Below, piece after piece: positions 32,648 to 42,200 of a stretch of DNA of 50,546 nucleotides (position 1 is its first letter; every line of letters begins with the position of its first letter). The stretch spans positions 1 to 50,546 of the forward strand of contig NZ_BMSY01000024.1 of the NCBI RefSeq assembly GCF_014649395.1, given 5' to 3'. A model generated the notes under the pieces. That model saw only the letters and a list, made by a program, of their open reading frames with translations, did not search any database and was not told the origin of the DNA. Position numbers and translations under genes: made by a program. Source of the DNA: Streptomyces aureoverticillatus. GTDB taxonomy: Bacteria; Actinomycetota; Actinomycetes; Streptomycetales; Streptomycetaceae.

Positions 32648-32695
32648 GACCCCCGGACCGGGGAGGAACCTTGGGCCCCCTGTCCGGGTGAGGAG

Positions 32696-32734
32696 CGGAG
32701 GGGCCGGACGGCTCGGGGGAGCCCGGCCCCTCCG
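32696..32734 (+). terminator. Strong terminator after the caspase cassette
   Basis: Stem CGGAGGGGCCG (32696-32706) with CGGCCCCTCCG (32724-32734), continued by GGCTC/GAGCC and a GGGG loop. It lies 49 bp past the stop. Confidence 0.8.
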
Positions 32735-33050
32735 GTGTGGGCAGGCGTGTGGTGGGCGGTGTGCGTGTGCCGCGGCCGGTGCGTGACCGTGTCGCGACCC
32801 GGGTGGGCAAGCGTGGTCTGGGAGGCCCGTGGTGCGCGAACGTGGGCGCCCCGTCCAGGGCGTGAGCGAACACCGAGATGGTGGCCGTGACGGCCAACGC
32901 GTCGCTCAACCAGGGGAGATCCCCCTTCTCCCCGCATCCTGGACGGGGCATGTCCCATCGTGCCGGGCGGCCGTCACCGCGGCGTCACGTCATCTGTGAG
33001 TGCCGTGTCCGGCGGGAGCCGGGTCGGGCACGGCGGGAGCCGGACCGCCC
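32735..33050. other. Gene-free stretch between convergent genes
   Basis: The whole gap is 32648-33050. Besides the terminator I see GT-rich runs around 32745-32790, a possible hairpin GGGGAG/CTCCCC near 32914-32934, and overlapping open frames with no Shine-Dalgarno site or protein-like composition. No gene is called. Confidence 0.5.
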
Positions 33051-34085
33051 TCACACCAGGGCGTGCCGCAGCATCCTCGCGAACTGGCCGGACGGCTCCA
33101 CGCCGAGTTCCCTGCGCAGCAGTTCGCGGAACGTCTCGTACTGCCGCACGGCCTCCGTGAGATTGTGCTCCGCGAGGTGCACGGACACCACCGCCCGGTG
33201 GGCGCTCTCGCGCAGCGGGTCGGCGCGGGTGCTCTCCAGGGCGGCCTCCAGCGCGGGCGCGTACTGCCCGCGTGCCACGAGGCGGGCCGACAGCGCCTCC
33301 AGGGCGTGCAGCCGCAGCTGGTGCAGCCGCTCGCGCTCGTAGGCCACCCAGTCCTGCTGCCAGCCGGGCAGCAACTCGCGTCCGCAGAGCAGGACTTGGT
33401 AGGCCGACCGCATGCGCTCCCGCGCCGTCGGCAGGGCGTCCCCCGACAGCACGTGGTGCGCGGCCGCGGTCAGGTCCTGGATGTCGACGCGCACCCGGCG
33501 GCTGAGCGACAGCACGCCGTCACGGGCGTCCGTGAGGGCGGGACCCACGCCGTTGAGCCGCCACACGGCGGTGCGCAGGCTGGCGCGGGCCCGCGCCTCG
33601 GTGGCGTTGGGCCAGAGCGTCCCGGCGAGTGCCGAGCGGGTCGCCGCCCCGCACAGGGCGAGCCGCGCGAGCACCTGCCGGCCGCTCGCGGGTACCTCCA
33701 GCGGCTCGCTGCCCCGGGCGCCGAGCGCGCGCGGGTCGTCCGGGCACGCCAGGGAGGAGTGGACGAGGCCGTCGGGGCACGCGTGGGCGGAGTCGGCGGC
33801 AGACGCGTGCGCGGTGCTGCCCGGGGACGGGTGTGCCGTGCTGCCTGAGGACGGGTGTGCCGTGCTGCCCGACGGCGGGTGGCCGCCGGGACGGCCGACG
33901 TCGCCCGGGCCGGTGGCGACGGCGTGGCCGCCCGCCCCTGCTCCGGCACCCACCTCCGCCGCTCCGAAGTCCGTGTCCCCGCGACCGGATTGCCCGTTCT
34001 CGCGCGTCAGAAGGAATCCGCCCAGCAGCCGCAGCCGCAGCGTCGGCCGCTCTTCACCGGCCGCCCCGTAGCTGATGGAATCCAT
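33051..34085 (-). CDS. SARP-like BTAD-domain regulator with a long insertion in its DNA-binding domain
   Basis: 344 aa from ATG 34085 (GGAGG eight bases upstream). It opens with LRLRLLGGFLLT, the first strand of an OmpR-type winged helix, but the rest of that domain (PLEVPASGRQVLARLALCG...LAGTLWPNATEARARASLRT) resumes only after about 90 residues of Gly/Ala/His/Ser/Pro-rich sequence containing GSTAHPS repeats. The BTAD domain follows (VRVDIQDLTAAAHHVLSGD... to HALV). It is an activator-type regulator without ATPase. Its promoter region shares a conserved block with the hydrolase-caspase cassette next door, making it a candidate controller or co-regulated partner. Confidence 0.82.
   Translation of the reverse strand: MDSISYGAAGEERPTLRLRLLGGFLLTRENGQSGRGDTDFGAAEVGAGAGAGGHAVATGPGDVGRPGGHPPSGSTAHPSSGSTAHPSPGSTAHASAADSAHACPDGLVHSSLACPDDPRALGARGSEPLEVPASGRQVLARLALCGAATRSALAGTLWPNATEARARASLRTAVWRLNGVGPALTDARDGVLSLSRRVRVDIQDLTAAAHHVLSGDALPTARERMRSAYQVLLCGRELLPGWQQDWVAYERERLHQLRLHALEALSARLVARGQYAPALEAALESTRADPLRESAHRAVVSVHLAEHNLTEAVRQYETFRELLRRELGVEPSGQFARMLRHALV
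33811..33882. repeat. 24-bp tandem repeat inside the SARP-like gene
   Basis: Three units of GCCGTGCTGCC-x-GACGGGTGT type begin at 33811, 33835 and 33859, encoding the GSTAHPS repeats. In-frame slippage product. Confidence 0.85.
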
Positions 34086-34134
34086 CGGGCCACCTCCAGT
34101 GGGCTCCCGCGTTCGCCCTGCCCCTACCGGCACG

Positions 34135-34190
34135 AACGTAACGGCGGAGCGCCCCGCGCGCCTCGGGGAGCGTGCCGGGGATTACCCCGG
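34135..34190 (-). promoter_or_regulatory. Conserved promoter block upstream of the SARP-like gene
   Basis: Reading on the minus strand: palindrome CCGGGGTAATCCCCGG (34190-34175), then TCCCCGAGGC (34169-34160), then TACGTT (34140-34135) as a possible -10, about 50 bp before the ATG. It matches the block at 28421-28478 in order and spacing (7 bp in both; 36 versus 37 bp to the hexamer). The palindrome is also 5 bp past the VOC stop and may double as a terminator. Confidence 0.65.
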
Positions 34191-34195
34191 TGCGC

Positions 34196-34651
34196 TCAGC
34201 CCCTGGAGTTCTCGTCAAGGGCAGGCATGGGTTCCCCGCCCGGATGCCACCGGTCGAGGAAGGCGGCCTGCCTGCTGATGTCGACGAACTCGACGCGGCC
34301 TCCGATGCTGTCCATACGGTGATAGGCGAACGGCCGGCCATAGGGACAGCCCGAGAAGTCCACGGGCATGCCTTCCTTCTCCAGACGCCGGGAGGCTTGG
34401 CCGACATCGCTGGACCAGAAGCCGATGTGATCGAATCTGGCGCCCCGGGACGCGTCCCAGGGACTGCCCGCGGGGCCCGTGATGAGCTCGATGAACGGCG
34501 CCCCGCCCCGGCTGAAGACGATGCGGTAGTCCCACTCACCCATCCGGTCGGACACCGGGTCACTCCACTCGACCCCGGCCGAACGCCGGAAGTCCCGCAT
34601 CGCCTGCTCGATGTCGGGGACCACGAAACACACATGATAGAAGCCAGTCAT
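34196..34651 (-). CDS. VOC (glyoxalase/dioxygenase) family protein
   Basis: 151 aa from ATG 34651 (GTG 34669 is an alternative; the GGAGGG next to the ATG is too close for an ideal site). It has the typical VOC opening MTGFYHVCFVVPDIEQAMRD with His6 as a likely metal ligand, a second half ARFDHIGFWSSDV, and VEFVD near the end carrying a Glu ligand. Two beta-alpha-beta-beta-beta modules fill the length. Metal-dependent lyase, isomerase or resistance roles are all possible; the substrate is unknown. Confidence 0.8.
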   Translation of the reverse strand: MTGFYHVCFVVPDIEQAMRDFRRSAGVEWSDPVSDRMGEWDYRIVFSRGGAPFIELITGPAGSPWDASRGARFDHIGFWSSDVGQASRRLEKEGMPVDFSGCPYGRPFAYHRMDSIGGRVEFVDISRQAAFLDRWHPGGEPMPALDENSRG

Positions 34652-34718
34652 CCCTCCATGATCGAACACGTCGGCTCAGAGACCCAGTGGCCCAGTGGCC
34701 AAGGGCCGAGCCGGGCTC

Positions 34719-37562
34719 TCAGCCCGCCGACGGCGACGAGGACTGCGGCCCGAGCCGCCGCACGAGGCCGATCCGCGACGTGATGCCGAGCTTCGCGTAC
34801 GTGTGGCCCAGGTGGTACTCGATGGTCTTGACGCTCAGCGCGAGCGCGGTGGCGATCTGACGGTTCGTGAGGCCCTGCGCGGCGAGCCGCGCCACCGCGA
34901 GTTCCTGCGGGGTGAGCGCCCCCTCCAGGCCGTCCTCGACGGCGTCCCCCGCCCGCTCCTCGGCCGGCAGGTCCGGCGCCGCGCGCCCGCAGGCGGTCAA
35001 CTCCCGCACGCAGCGCGCCCGGTAGGGCAGCGCGCCGAGCGCCGTCATGGTCGTGTACGCCGCCTGCAACTGGGCGATCGCCAGGGACCGGCGGCCGAGG
35101 CGACGCAGGAACGAGCCGTGGTCCAGTTCCACCCGGGCCCGCCCGAACGCCACCGGGACCTGCGCCGCGTGGTCCTGCGCACGCGCGTACGCCGCCTGGG
35201 CGCGCTGGGTGTCGCGGCGCGCGGCGGCCAGGTTGCCGCGGGTGCGCGCGGCCGCCGCGAGCGACGTGTGCCGGCCGCGGGCCCGCGCCCGCTCCTCGAA
35301 CGGGACGAGCACCGCCTCCGCCTCGTCGAGCTCCCCGAGCTGGACCAGCGCGTCAACGAGCAGCGGCTGCCAGTCCACGACCCCCGGCTCGTTCACGCCG
35401 TCCTGCTCGGCGAACCCGAGCAGCGGACGCAGCGCGTCCACCACCTCCTGCGGCTCGCCCCGCGCGTCCGCGAGGCTCCCCCGAGCGCACACCGCGTACG
35501 CGTACGCGACGGGGGTCTCCGCGCCGGCCGGCACGTCGAGGGCGGTCCGCAGGTGCTCCGCCGCCCGCTCCCACGCGCCGCGCGCGGACAGGATCTGGGC
35601 GGCGACCCCGTGCGTGACCGGCTTCAGCCAGGACTGGTCGGTGTCGTCGGCGATGGAGGCGGCCGACTCGGCGTGGATCAGCGCCTCGTCCCACTCGCCC
35701 AGCCGGTGCAGGGTCTGAGCCAGGGCGGAGGCCGAGAGCAGCCGCAACGGCACCGTCGTCGTACGGCAGTTGGCGACCGCGCCGAGCAGATCCTGGCGGG
35801 CCCCGGAGAGATCGTCCGACCACAGCCGCAACTGCCCGCGCGCGAGGAGCAGATCGATGCTCTTCAGCGGCACGATCATGGGGTCGGGCAGATCCGCCGC
35901 CAGGGCGATGCCCTCCTTGGCGCGGCCGCTGAGGCCCAGGGCGATGAGGTGGTTGAAGCGCAGCATGCGGCTCGGCCCCTGCGCGGTGGACAGGCGCTGC
36001 GCCCGCTCGGCCCACTGCGCGGCCACCGCCGCCCGGCCGCACATGACGGCGGCGTAGCTCAACTGCTCGGCGGCGCGCGCCCCGAGGGACGGGTCCCGCT
36101 CGTGGTCGCACTGCTCCCAGGCGTCGGCGAGCAGCGTCCACGCCGCCTCCGTGCGCCCCTGCACGCGCGCCACATAGCCGCGTACGTAGCCGCGCAGCGC
36201 CGGGTCCGCGCCGTCGGGCAGGCCGTGCGCGAGTTCGGCCGCCTCCTGGACCCGGCCGTCGAGCAGCAGTGCCTCGACCGCCTCCACGGCGAGACGGTCG
36301 CGTTCCCCGGGGCTGGTGGCCACCCGCGACGCGTGCCTCAAGTGGGTGCCCGCGACGGCCCATTGGCCGGTGGCGGCCTCACGGCGCGCGCAGGCCGCCA
36401 GGGCGTCGGCGAGCTGTTCGTCGGGTCCGGTGGCGGCGAGCACGCGGTGCCGCAGCTTGGTGTACTCGTCGTCCACCAACTCGGCCGCACGGGTGTGCAG
36501 GTCGGCGCGCTGGGCGGGGCCGATGTCCTGGTAGACCGCCGCGTGGACCAGGGGGTGCGGGAAGGCGACCTCGGGGGCCACCCCGGCGGGCGTCTCGCGC
36601 AACAGACCGGCCTTGACGGCCCGTTCGAGCGCGGGCAGCGGCCGGTCGACGCGGGCCAGCCGGGCGGCGGCGCGCAGCCGGCAGGAAAGACCGAGCACGC
36701 TCACCGCCTGCACCAGGCGCTGCGTCTGCGGCCCGCAGCCCGCCAGGTTGGCGAGCACCAGCATGGCGTACGAACGCGGCGCGGGCAGCGGCGTCGCCAC
36801 GTCGAGCAGCACGGCGGAGGGCACCTGGCCGAGCAGCGCGCGGGCGTGCAGCGGGTTGCCGTGGGTGTGGGAGTGCAGCCGCAGGGACGCCGAGTGCGGG
36901 AGCCGGGCGACGCCGAGGCGGCTGCTGAGCGCGGACAGCTCGCCGGGGCTGAGCCCGTCCAGGGCGAGGCGGCGGGTGGGGGCGTCGGTGAGCAGGCGGC
37001 GCAGGCCGTCGGGCAGCTCGGGCACCTGCGGGTCGCGCAGCGCGACGATCGCGAGGACCCGGTCGTGGCGCAGCCTGCGCAGTGCGAACGTGAGCGCGTT
37101 CAGGGACTCCGGGTCGGCCCAGTGCGCGTCGTCCACGACCAGCACCACGGGCCCCTTGCTCTGCACCTCGCTCAGCAGGTCGAGGAGCCCGAAGCCGGCG
37201 GCGAGCGGTGGCAGGTTGGCGTGCAGCGACTGCGGCATCCGGACCAGCCCGGCCAGGGTGTCCGGCACCGGCAGCGGGCTCTGCCCGACGAGTTGCGCGA
37301 GTACGCCGCAGGGCAGCGCGCTCTCGTTCTCCTCACCGCTCGCGTGCAGCACGCAGGTGCCGTGCACCGAGTCGAGGAAGCGGCGCACGAGCGCCGTCTT
37401 GCCGATGCCGCCGGGCCCTTCGAGCAGCACGAGCCGCGGCGAGCCCGTGCAGACGTCCGCGAAGTCCTGCTGGAGCGCGGCCAGTTCACGCGCGCGGCCG
37501 CAGAACGCGTCGCCGGGCGCGGGGGAGTGGAAGAGGTCGTGCGCTGTGTCCCCGGTGGTCAT
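34719..37562 (-). CDS. LAL-type LuxR-family regulator with AAA/ATPase domain
   Basis: 947 aa from ATG 37562 (GAGGA upstream). P-loop LLEGPGGIGKTALV (K55) and Walker B VVLVVDDAHWAD (D144-D145) form an AAA_16-type ATPase. The middle ~600 residues are TPR-like helices. The C-terminal LuxR HTH is LTPQELAVARLAAQGL and TNRQIATALALSVKTIEYHL, ending in KLGITSRIGLVRRL. Large ATP-binding LuxR regulators (MalT/LAL) are typical pathway-specific activators of antibiotic or catabolic genes. No cluster is adjacent, so its target is unknown. Confidence 0.93.
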   Translation of the reverse strand: MTTGDTAHDLFHSPAPGDAFCGRARELAALQQDFADVCTGSPRLVLLEGPGGIGKTALVRRFLDSVHGTCVLHASGEENESALPCGVLAQLVGQSPLPVPDTLAGLVRMPQSLHANLPPLAAGFGLLDLLSEVQSKGPVVLVVDDAHWADPESLNALTFALRRLRHDRVLAIVALRDPQVPELPDGLRRLLTDAPTRRLALDGLSPGELSALSSRLGVARLPHSASLRLHSHTHGNPLHARALLGQVPSAVLLDVATPLPAPRSYAMLVLANLAGCGPQTQRLVQAVSVLGLSCRLRAAARLARVDRPLPALERAVKAGLLRETPAGVAPEVAFPHPLVHAAVYQDIGPAQRADLHTRAAELVDDEYTKLRHRVLAATGPDEQLADALAACARREAATGQWAVAGTHLRHASRVATSPGERDRLAVEAVEALLLDGRVQEAAELAHGLPDGADPALRGYVRGYVARVQGRTEAAWTLLADAWEQCDHERDPSLGARAAEQLSYAAVMCGRAAVAAQWAERAQRLSTAQGPSRMLRFNHLIALGLSGRAKEGIALAADLPDPMIVPLKSIDLLLARGQLRLWSDDLSGARQDLLGAVANCRTTTVPLRLLSASALAQTLHRLGEWDEALIHAESAASIADDTDQSWLKPVTHGVAAQILSARGAWERAAEHLRTALDVPAGAETPVAYAYAVCARGSLADARGEPQEVVDALRPLLGFAEQDGVNEPGVVDWQPLLVDALVQLGELDEAEAVLVPFEERARARGRHTSLAAAARTRGNLAAARRDTQRAQAAYARAQDHAAQVPVAFGRARVELDHGSFLRRLGRRSLAIAQLQAAYTTMTALGALPYRARCVRELTACGRAAPDLPAEERAGDAVEDGLEGALTPQELAVARLAAQGLTNRQIATALALSVKTIEYHLGHTYAKLGITSRIGLVRRLGPQSSSPSAG

Positions 37563-37830
37563 GGGGTGTCCTCACCGCCCGCCGCGCGTCGGCACCGGCC
37601 GCGGGTGACCTGACTGTGACGGTGACCCGTGCCGGACGCATGCCAGGACACCACGATGCGGGGCGACACCTGTTCCGCACAAGGCGAATTCCGACTTCCG
37701 CCCCGCGCTTATCGGCCTTATCGCCGCGCTTTGCGGCTTCCGGCTACCGGCTTCGCGGATCTCCGGTTTTTCGGCGGGCCTACCGGCGGGACCGGTGGCG
37801 GCTACCCGCCCGACCCGTGGCGGCCGGGCG

Positions 37831-38028
37831 TCACGGCGCGGCGCGGTCGGCGCCCGGCGGCTCCTGGAGCGGCGGCCCGTCCTGCGCCGCGCTCTCCGGC
37901 AGCGGCGGTTCGAGCAGCGAGAGAAGCTCCAGCCAGCCGTGGAACGGCCGGGCGCTCCCGCAGCTCTCGGACGCGACGCTCCCGCACACACCGTCGTGCG
38001 AGCGGTACACCTCGATGACGTAGCGCAC
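37831..38028 (-). CDS. Small hypothetical protein (65 aa)
   Basis: GTG start at 38028 with GGGAGG four bases upstream. It opens with MRYVIEVYRSHDGVCGSV, then FHGWLELLSLLEPPLPE and a Pro/Asp-rich end. Similar short proteins with a beta-strand start and a WLELL helix are common in Streptomyces; the role is unknown. It contains two cysteines. The 268-bp region between it and the LAL regulator start shows direct CTTATCG repeats near 37708 and no clear gene or promoter. Confidence 0.6.
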   Translation of the reverse strand: MRYVIEVYRSHDGVCGSVASESCGSARPFHGWLELLSLLEPPLPESAAQDGPPLQEPPGADRAAP

Positions 38029-38124
38029 AACGCCTCCCGGGGGCCGGCCCAGGGCGTGAGCCGTGACGCATGGCGACGCCGACCAGAGTATGGGCGGCAC
38101 CCCGGGGGCCGCTTCGGTGTGGCA

Positions 38125-38142
38125 CCTAGGGAAGTCCCTAGG
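38125..38142. promoter_or_regulatory. Palindrome CCTAGGGA-AG-TCCCTAGG, candidate operator
   Basis: A perfect 8-bp inverted repeat with a 2-bp spacer lies about 97 bp upstream of the 65-aa gene and 41 bp past the APH stop. The form resembles response-regulator or other dimer sites; the binding protein is unknown. Confidence 0.55.
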
Positions 38143-38182
38143 GTGGTACGGGAGATGCGGCCGGGGCCGGTCGCGTCCCGGC

Positions 38183-39157
38183 TCAGTGCTCCCAGGCCCG
38201 GGCCAACTGCGCCCGCAGCAGCGGCAGCGGGCTGTCGTCGCGGCCCCGCCGGCGGTCGGCGAGGCGGATCGCGGTGTCATAGCGGGCGAGCAGCACTCCC
38301 CGGCGCGCCACCTCGGGGGCGTGACCGGCCGCGGCGGCCATGCGGACGGCCGCCGCGGCGCCGACGGACAGGGCGAGCCCGGCCACGTCCTCGGCCGCGT
38401 CGCCCAGCACGGCGTCCGCCCAGTCGAGCACGCCGCTCACCCGGCCCGCCGAACTCACCAGAAGATGCTCGCCCTTGAGGTCGTTGTGCAGCAGGACGGC
38501 GGCGGCCGGTGCGGGCGCTGCGGGCGCCGGGTGGTCCGGCCTGCCGGGTGTGCGGCGCGTGGCGAGGGCTGCGGGCATCTCGCCGACGGCCATGAGGTGG
38601 TCGGCTGCCTCCTCGGCGGCGGCGTGGAGCGGGCCGAGTGCGCGCGGCCGCCGCGCGGGCAGACACAGCGTCGCCGTGGCCGCCGTGGGGAGTGCGCGCA
38701 GGCCGGAGAGCAGTCCGGCCAGGTCCGACTCTCCCTCCCGGGACACGGGCCGGTGTTCCGCCGAGGTTCCGGGGAGGCGGGTGTCGACGGTGTACGTGAG
38801 GCCGGGCGCCCACTCCCCGTTAGCGACGCTCGCCGGTACGCCGACCGGCAGACGCGGCCGGATCACGTCCCGCAGCAGGAGTTCACGCTGCTGCCGCGCC
38901 CCCGCCTCGGGGTCCAGCGTGAGCCGGAGGACGTACCGGTCACCGATCCACCAGGTGGAGTGCTCGCCGCCCTCGTCGACGGGTTCGACGGCCAGGTCGG
39001 GTCCGGTGTGCATGCCGGGTTCCCGGGGCAGCACCCGCCGCACGAGGGCGCGGACGACGGCAGGGGTGGGCGGTTGCGGGGCGGGCGTCCCCAGAGCCGA
39101 GGGCTCCTTGGCGGGCGTCTTCGGAGCCGACCGCTCCGGGGCGGGCGAGGAGTCCAT
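38183..39157 (-). CDS. APH-family phosphotransferase
   Basis: 324 aa from ATG 39157 (ATG 39169 is possible; neither has a strong ribosome site). After a Pro/Ala-rich tail, RYVLRLTLDPEA resembles the ATP-Lys/nucleotide-loop region. The catalytic loop is HNDLKGEHLL (H224, catalytic D226) and the metal-binding Asp is in GVLDWADAVLGDAAEDVA (D245). The canonical HGDLHxGN Asn is replaced by His, as in macrolide-kinase-like members. It may phosphorylate an aminoglycoside-like or other small hydroxyl compound; resistance is not shown. Confidence 0.78.
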   Translation of the reverse strand: MDSSPAPERSAPKTPAKEPSALGTPAPQPPTPAVVRALVRRVLPREPGMHTGPDLAVEPVDEGGEHSTWWIGDRYVLRLTLDPEAGARQQRELLLRDVIRPRLPVGVPASVANGEWAPGLTYTVDTRLPGTSAEHRPVSREGESDLAGLLSGLRALPTAATATLCLPARRPRALGPLHAAAEEAADHLMAVGEMPAALATRRTPGRPDHPAPAAPAPAAAVLLHNDLKGEHLLVSSAGRVSGVLDWADAVLGDAAEDVAGLALSVGAAAAVRMAAAAGHAPEVARRGVLLARYDTAIRLADRRRGRDDSPLPLLRAQLARAWEH

Positions 39158-39290
39158 GCCGCCGATCATGACACCGTACGGCCACGGCCCCCACCGCTTA
39201 TTCACCACCGTGGACGAACGCCCGTGACGCCCGTGGCCTCCTGCGAGGGCGGTGTTGCCCAGTGCTCCGCGGTGCGCGAGTGTTCCTGCC

Positions 39291-42200
39291 ATGGACCGTG
39301 ATCGGAACCTCACCTCTCCGTCTTCCTTTCCTCTTCCTCATCTGACCCGCCGTCAACTGCTGGTCGCCGCAGGCGCGGCCGGAGCGGCCGGTGCCGTGGC
39401 CGCGACCGGCGCCGGACCCGCGGCGGCGCGGGAGCCCGCCGGTGTGCCGCTGTCCTTCACCCGCGCCACCAACGGCTCCGCGACCCTCTCACCCGCCGGG
39501 GACCGGCTCGTCGCCGAGGTGCAGCACGTCCTGTGGTCCCAGCCCCGCACCGGCGGCAAGGCGGTGCCGCTCACCCCGGCGGGCCTCGAACCCACCCGGC
39601 CCGTGTTCGCCCCGGACGGCGCACTCGTCGCGTTCTGCGCGTACCAGGGCGGCGGCTTCCACATCTGGACCATGCGCGCCGACGGCTCGGAGGTGCGGCA
39701 GCGCACCGAAGGGCCCTGGGACGACCGCGGTCCGGCCTGGTCGCCCGACGGCACCCGGATCGCCTTCGCCTCCGAGCGCGGCGGCGACCCGGTGAAGGGC
39801 AGCCCCTACCGCGTCCATGTCCTCGACCTGCGCTCCGGCGAGCTGACCCGGGTGACCGGCTTGCCCGGGCAGGACGGCCCGGTTCAGGACGGCCCGTGGG
39901 AGGACTTCGACCCCGCCTGGTCGCCGGACGGGAAACGGATCCTGTTCGTCCGGGCGAAGGCGGTCACGACGCCCACCGGCACCGCCCTGGAGGCGCGCAT
40001 CGTCGCCGCCGTCCCCGCGGACGGCGCGGGCCCGGTCGTCGTGGAGCACACGGAGACCGAGAACGCCCAGGTCATGACGCCCGCCCCGGCCCCGGACGGC
40101 CGCCGCCTCGCCTACCTGCGCACGACACCGGCACCCGAAGGGACCTGCGTGCTCGTGGTCGACGGCAAGCGCGTGGACGTCGCCGGGGACATCGCTCCGG
40201 TGCCCCCGCGCTGGACGAAGGACGGCGAGCTGCTGCTCACGGTCGACGGCCGCTTCACCCTCGTGCGCCCCACGGCACCGGGTGCGGCCGAACCCCTCCC
40301 GTTCGACGGCGTCCTGACCGTGGACCGGCCCCGCTACCGCGTCAAGGAGTACGACCTCGGACTCGCCGAGCAGGGGGCGCAGCGGGTGCGGCCCGTCCGC
40401 GGCGTGCACCTGCCCGCCCTCTCGCCCGACGGCCGGCACATCGCCTTCGCGGCCCTCAACTCCCTGTGGCTCGCGGGCGCCTCGGGCGGCCGGGCACCCA
40501 AGCGGCTGCGCCGCGCCGACCCCACCCGCTACCTCCTCGGGCCCGCCTGGGCGCGCGACGGCAAGTCCCTGGTGTACGTCGACGACCGCGACGGACTCCT
40601 CGGCGTGTACCGGCACGACCTCGCCACCGGCAAGGAGACCGCGCTCGCCACCGGCGGCCGCGTGCACCCCGCTCTCTCCCCCGACGGCAAGCGCCTCGCC
40701 TGCCTCGACATGACCGGACGGCTCGTCGTGCGCGATCTGGCCGCGGGCACCGAACGCGTCCTCGCCGACCCGCTCGGCGGCGGCGGTCTGCCCGGACGGC
40801 CGACGTGGTCGCCGGACGGCCGCCACATCGCGCTGTGCGACCGCAACCGCCTCAACCTCCGCTTCCGCGAGGGCTACAACCTCGTCCGCGTCGTCGACGC
40901 CACCAGCGGCGCCGACCGGTTGCACGCCGTCGCGCCGCACACCTCTCTCGCCGACCGGTACGACTCCGGTCCCGTCTGGTCGCCCGACGGCCGCTGGATG
41001 GCGGTCATCGTCGAATCCGCGCTGTGCCTGCTGCCCGTCGCCCCTGACGGCACCCCGCGCGGCGAACTCCGCACCCTCACCACCGAACCCGCCGACCACC
41101 CCACCTGGTCGGGGGACTCCAAGACGCTCCTGTACCTGTCGGGCACCCAGCTGCGCCTCGTCGGCATCGACGGCGGCCGCGCCCGCACCGTGCGCGTCCC
41201 GCTCGACCAGCGCAGGCCCGCGCCCGCCGACACGGTGGTGCACGCGGGGCGGCTGTGGGACGGCACCGGCGACACGGTCCGGGAGGACGTCGACATCGTC
41301 GTACGCGGCGGCCGCGTCGCGGCCGTCGAACCGCACCGCGCATCGCGCAAGGGCACGCTCCGGCGCGTCGACGCGTCCGGCCGCACCGTCCTGCCCGGCC
41401 TGTGGGACACCCACACCCACCCCTGGCAGAGCACCTACGGCGGCCGCCAGACCGTGGGCCAGCTCACGTACGGAATCACCACGGCCGTCTCGCTCGGCGG
41501 GTTCGCCCACGAACAGGCCCGCATCCGTGAGGCGGTCGCCACCGGGCAGCTCGCCGGGCCCCGCCTGCTCACCACCGGTGAACTCCTCGACGGCGGCCGC
41601 GTCGCCTACAGCATGGGCCGCGCGCACCGCACTCGCGCCGGACTGCGGCGCTCCCTGGAGCGGGCCGCGCAGCTCGACTGGGACTTCGTCAAGACGTATG
41701 TGCGGGCTCCGAGTTGGGTGATGGAGGAAGCCGCCCGGTTCGCGCACGAACGCCTGGGGGTGCGCGCGGGCAGCCACTTCCTGTCGCCCGGCATCCAGTC
41801 CGGACAAGACCTGACGACCCATCTGCAGGCCACCCAGCGGGCCGAGTTCGGGCACGCCACGACCGCGTCCGGGCGCGCCTACGACGACGTGGTCGAGATC
41901 TACAGCGCGCGAGGCGCACGGTTCGCCATGATCGCCACACCGTTCACCTCGGCACCGCTCCTGGGCGCCGACCCGGCCCTCGCCGACGACCCCCGCGTCA
42001 CGGCCGTGATGGCGCCGTGGGACGCCGCCCAGGTGCGCAAGGCGGCGGGCGTCGCCCCGACACCGGCCCAACTCGCCACGCTGCGCCGGGAGACCGACAC
42101 CTACCGGCGGATCCTCGCCGCCGGCGGCCTCGTCGCGCTCGGCACCGACCAGCCGCTCGTCCCGATCGGCCTCTCCCTGCACCTGGGCCTGCGCGCCCTG

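Noticed and set aside
32485..32958. Minus-strand small genes in the gap after the caspase cassette
   Set aside because: Two overlapping frames lack ribosome sites, overlap the 3' end of a real gene and read through the terminator.
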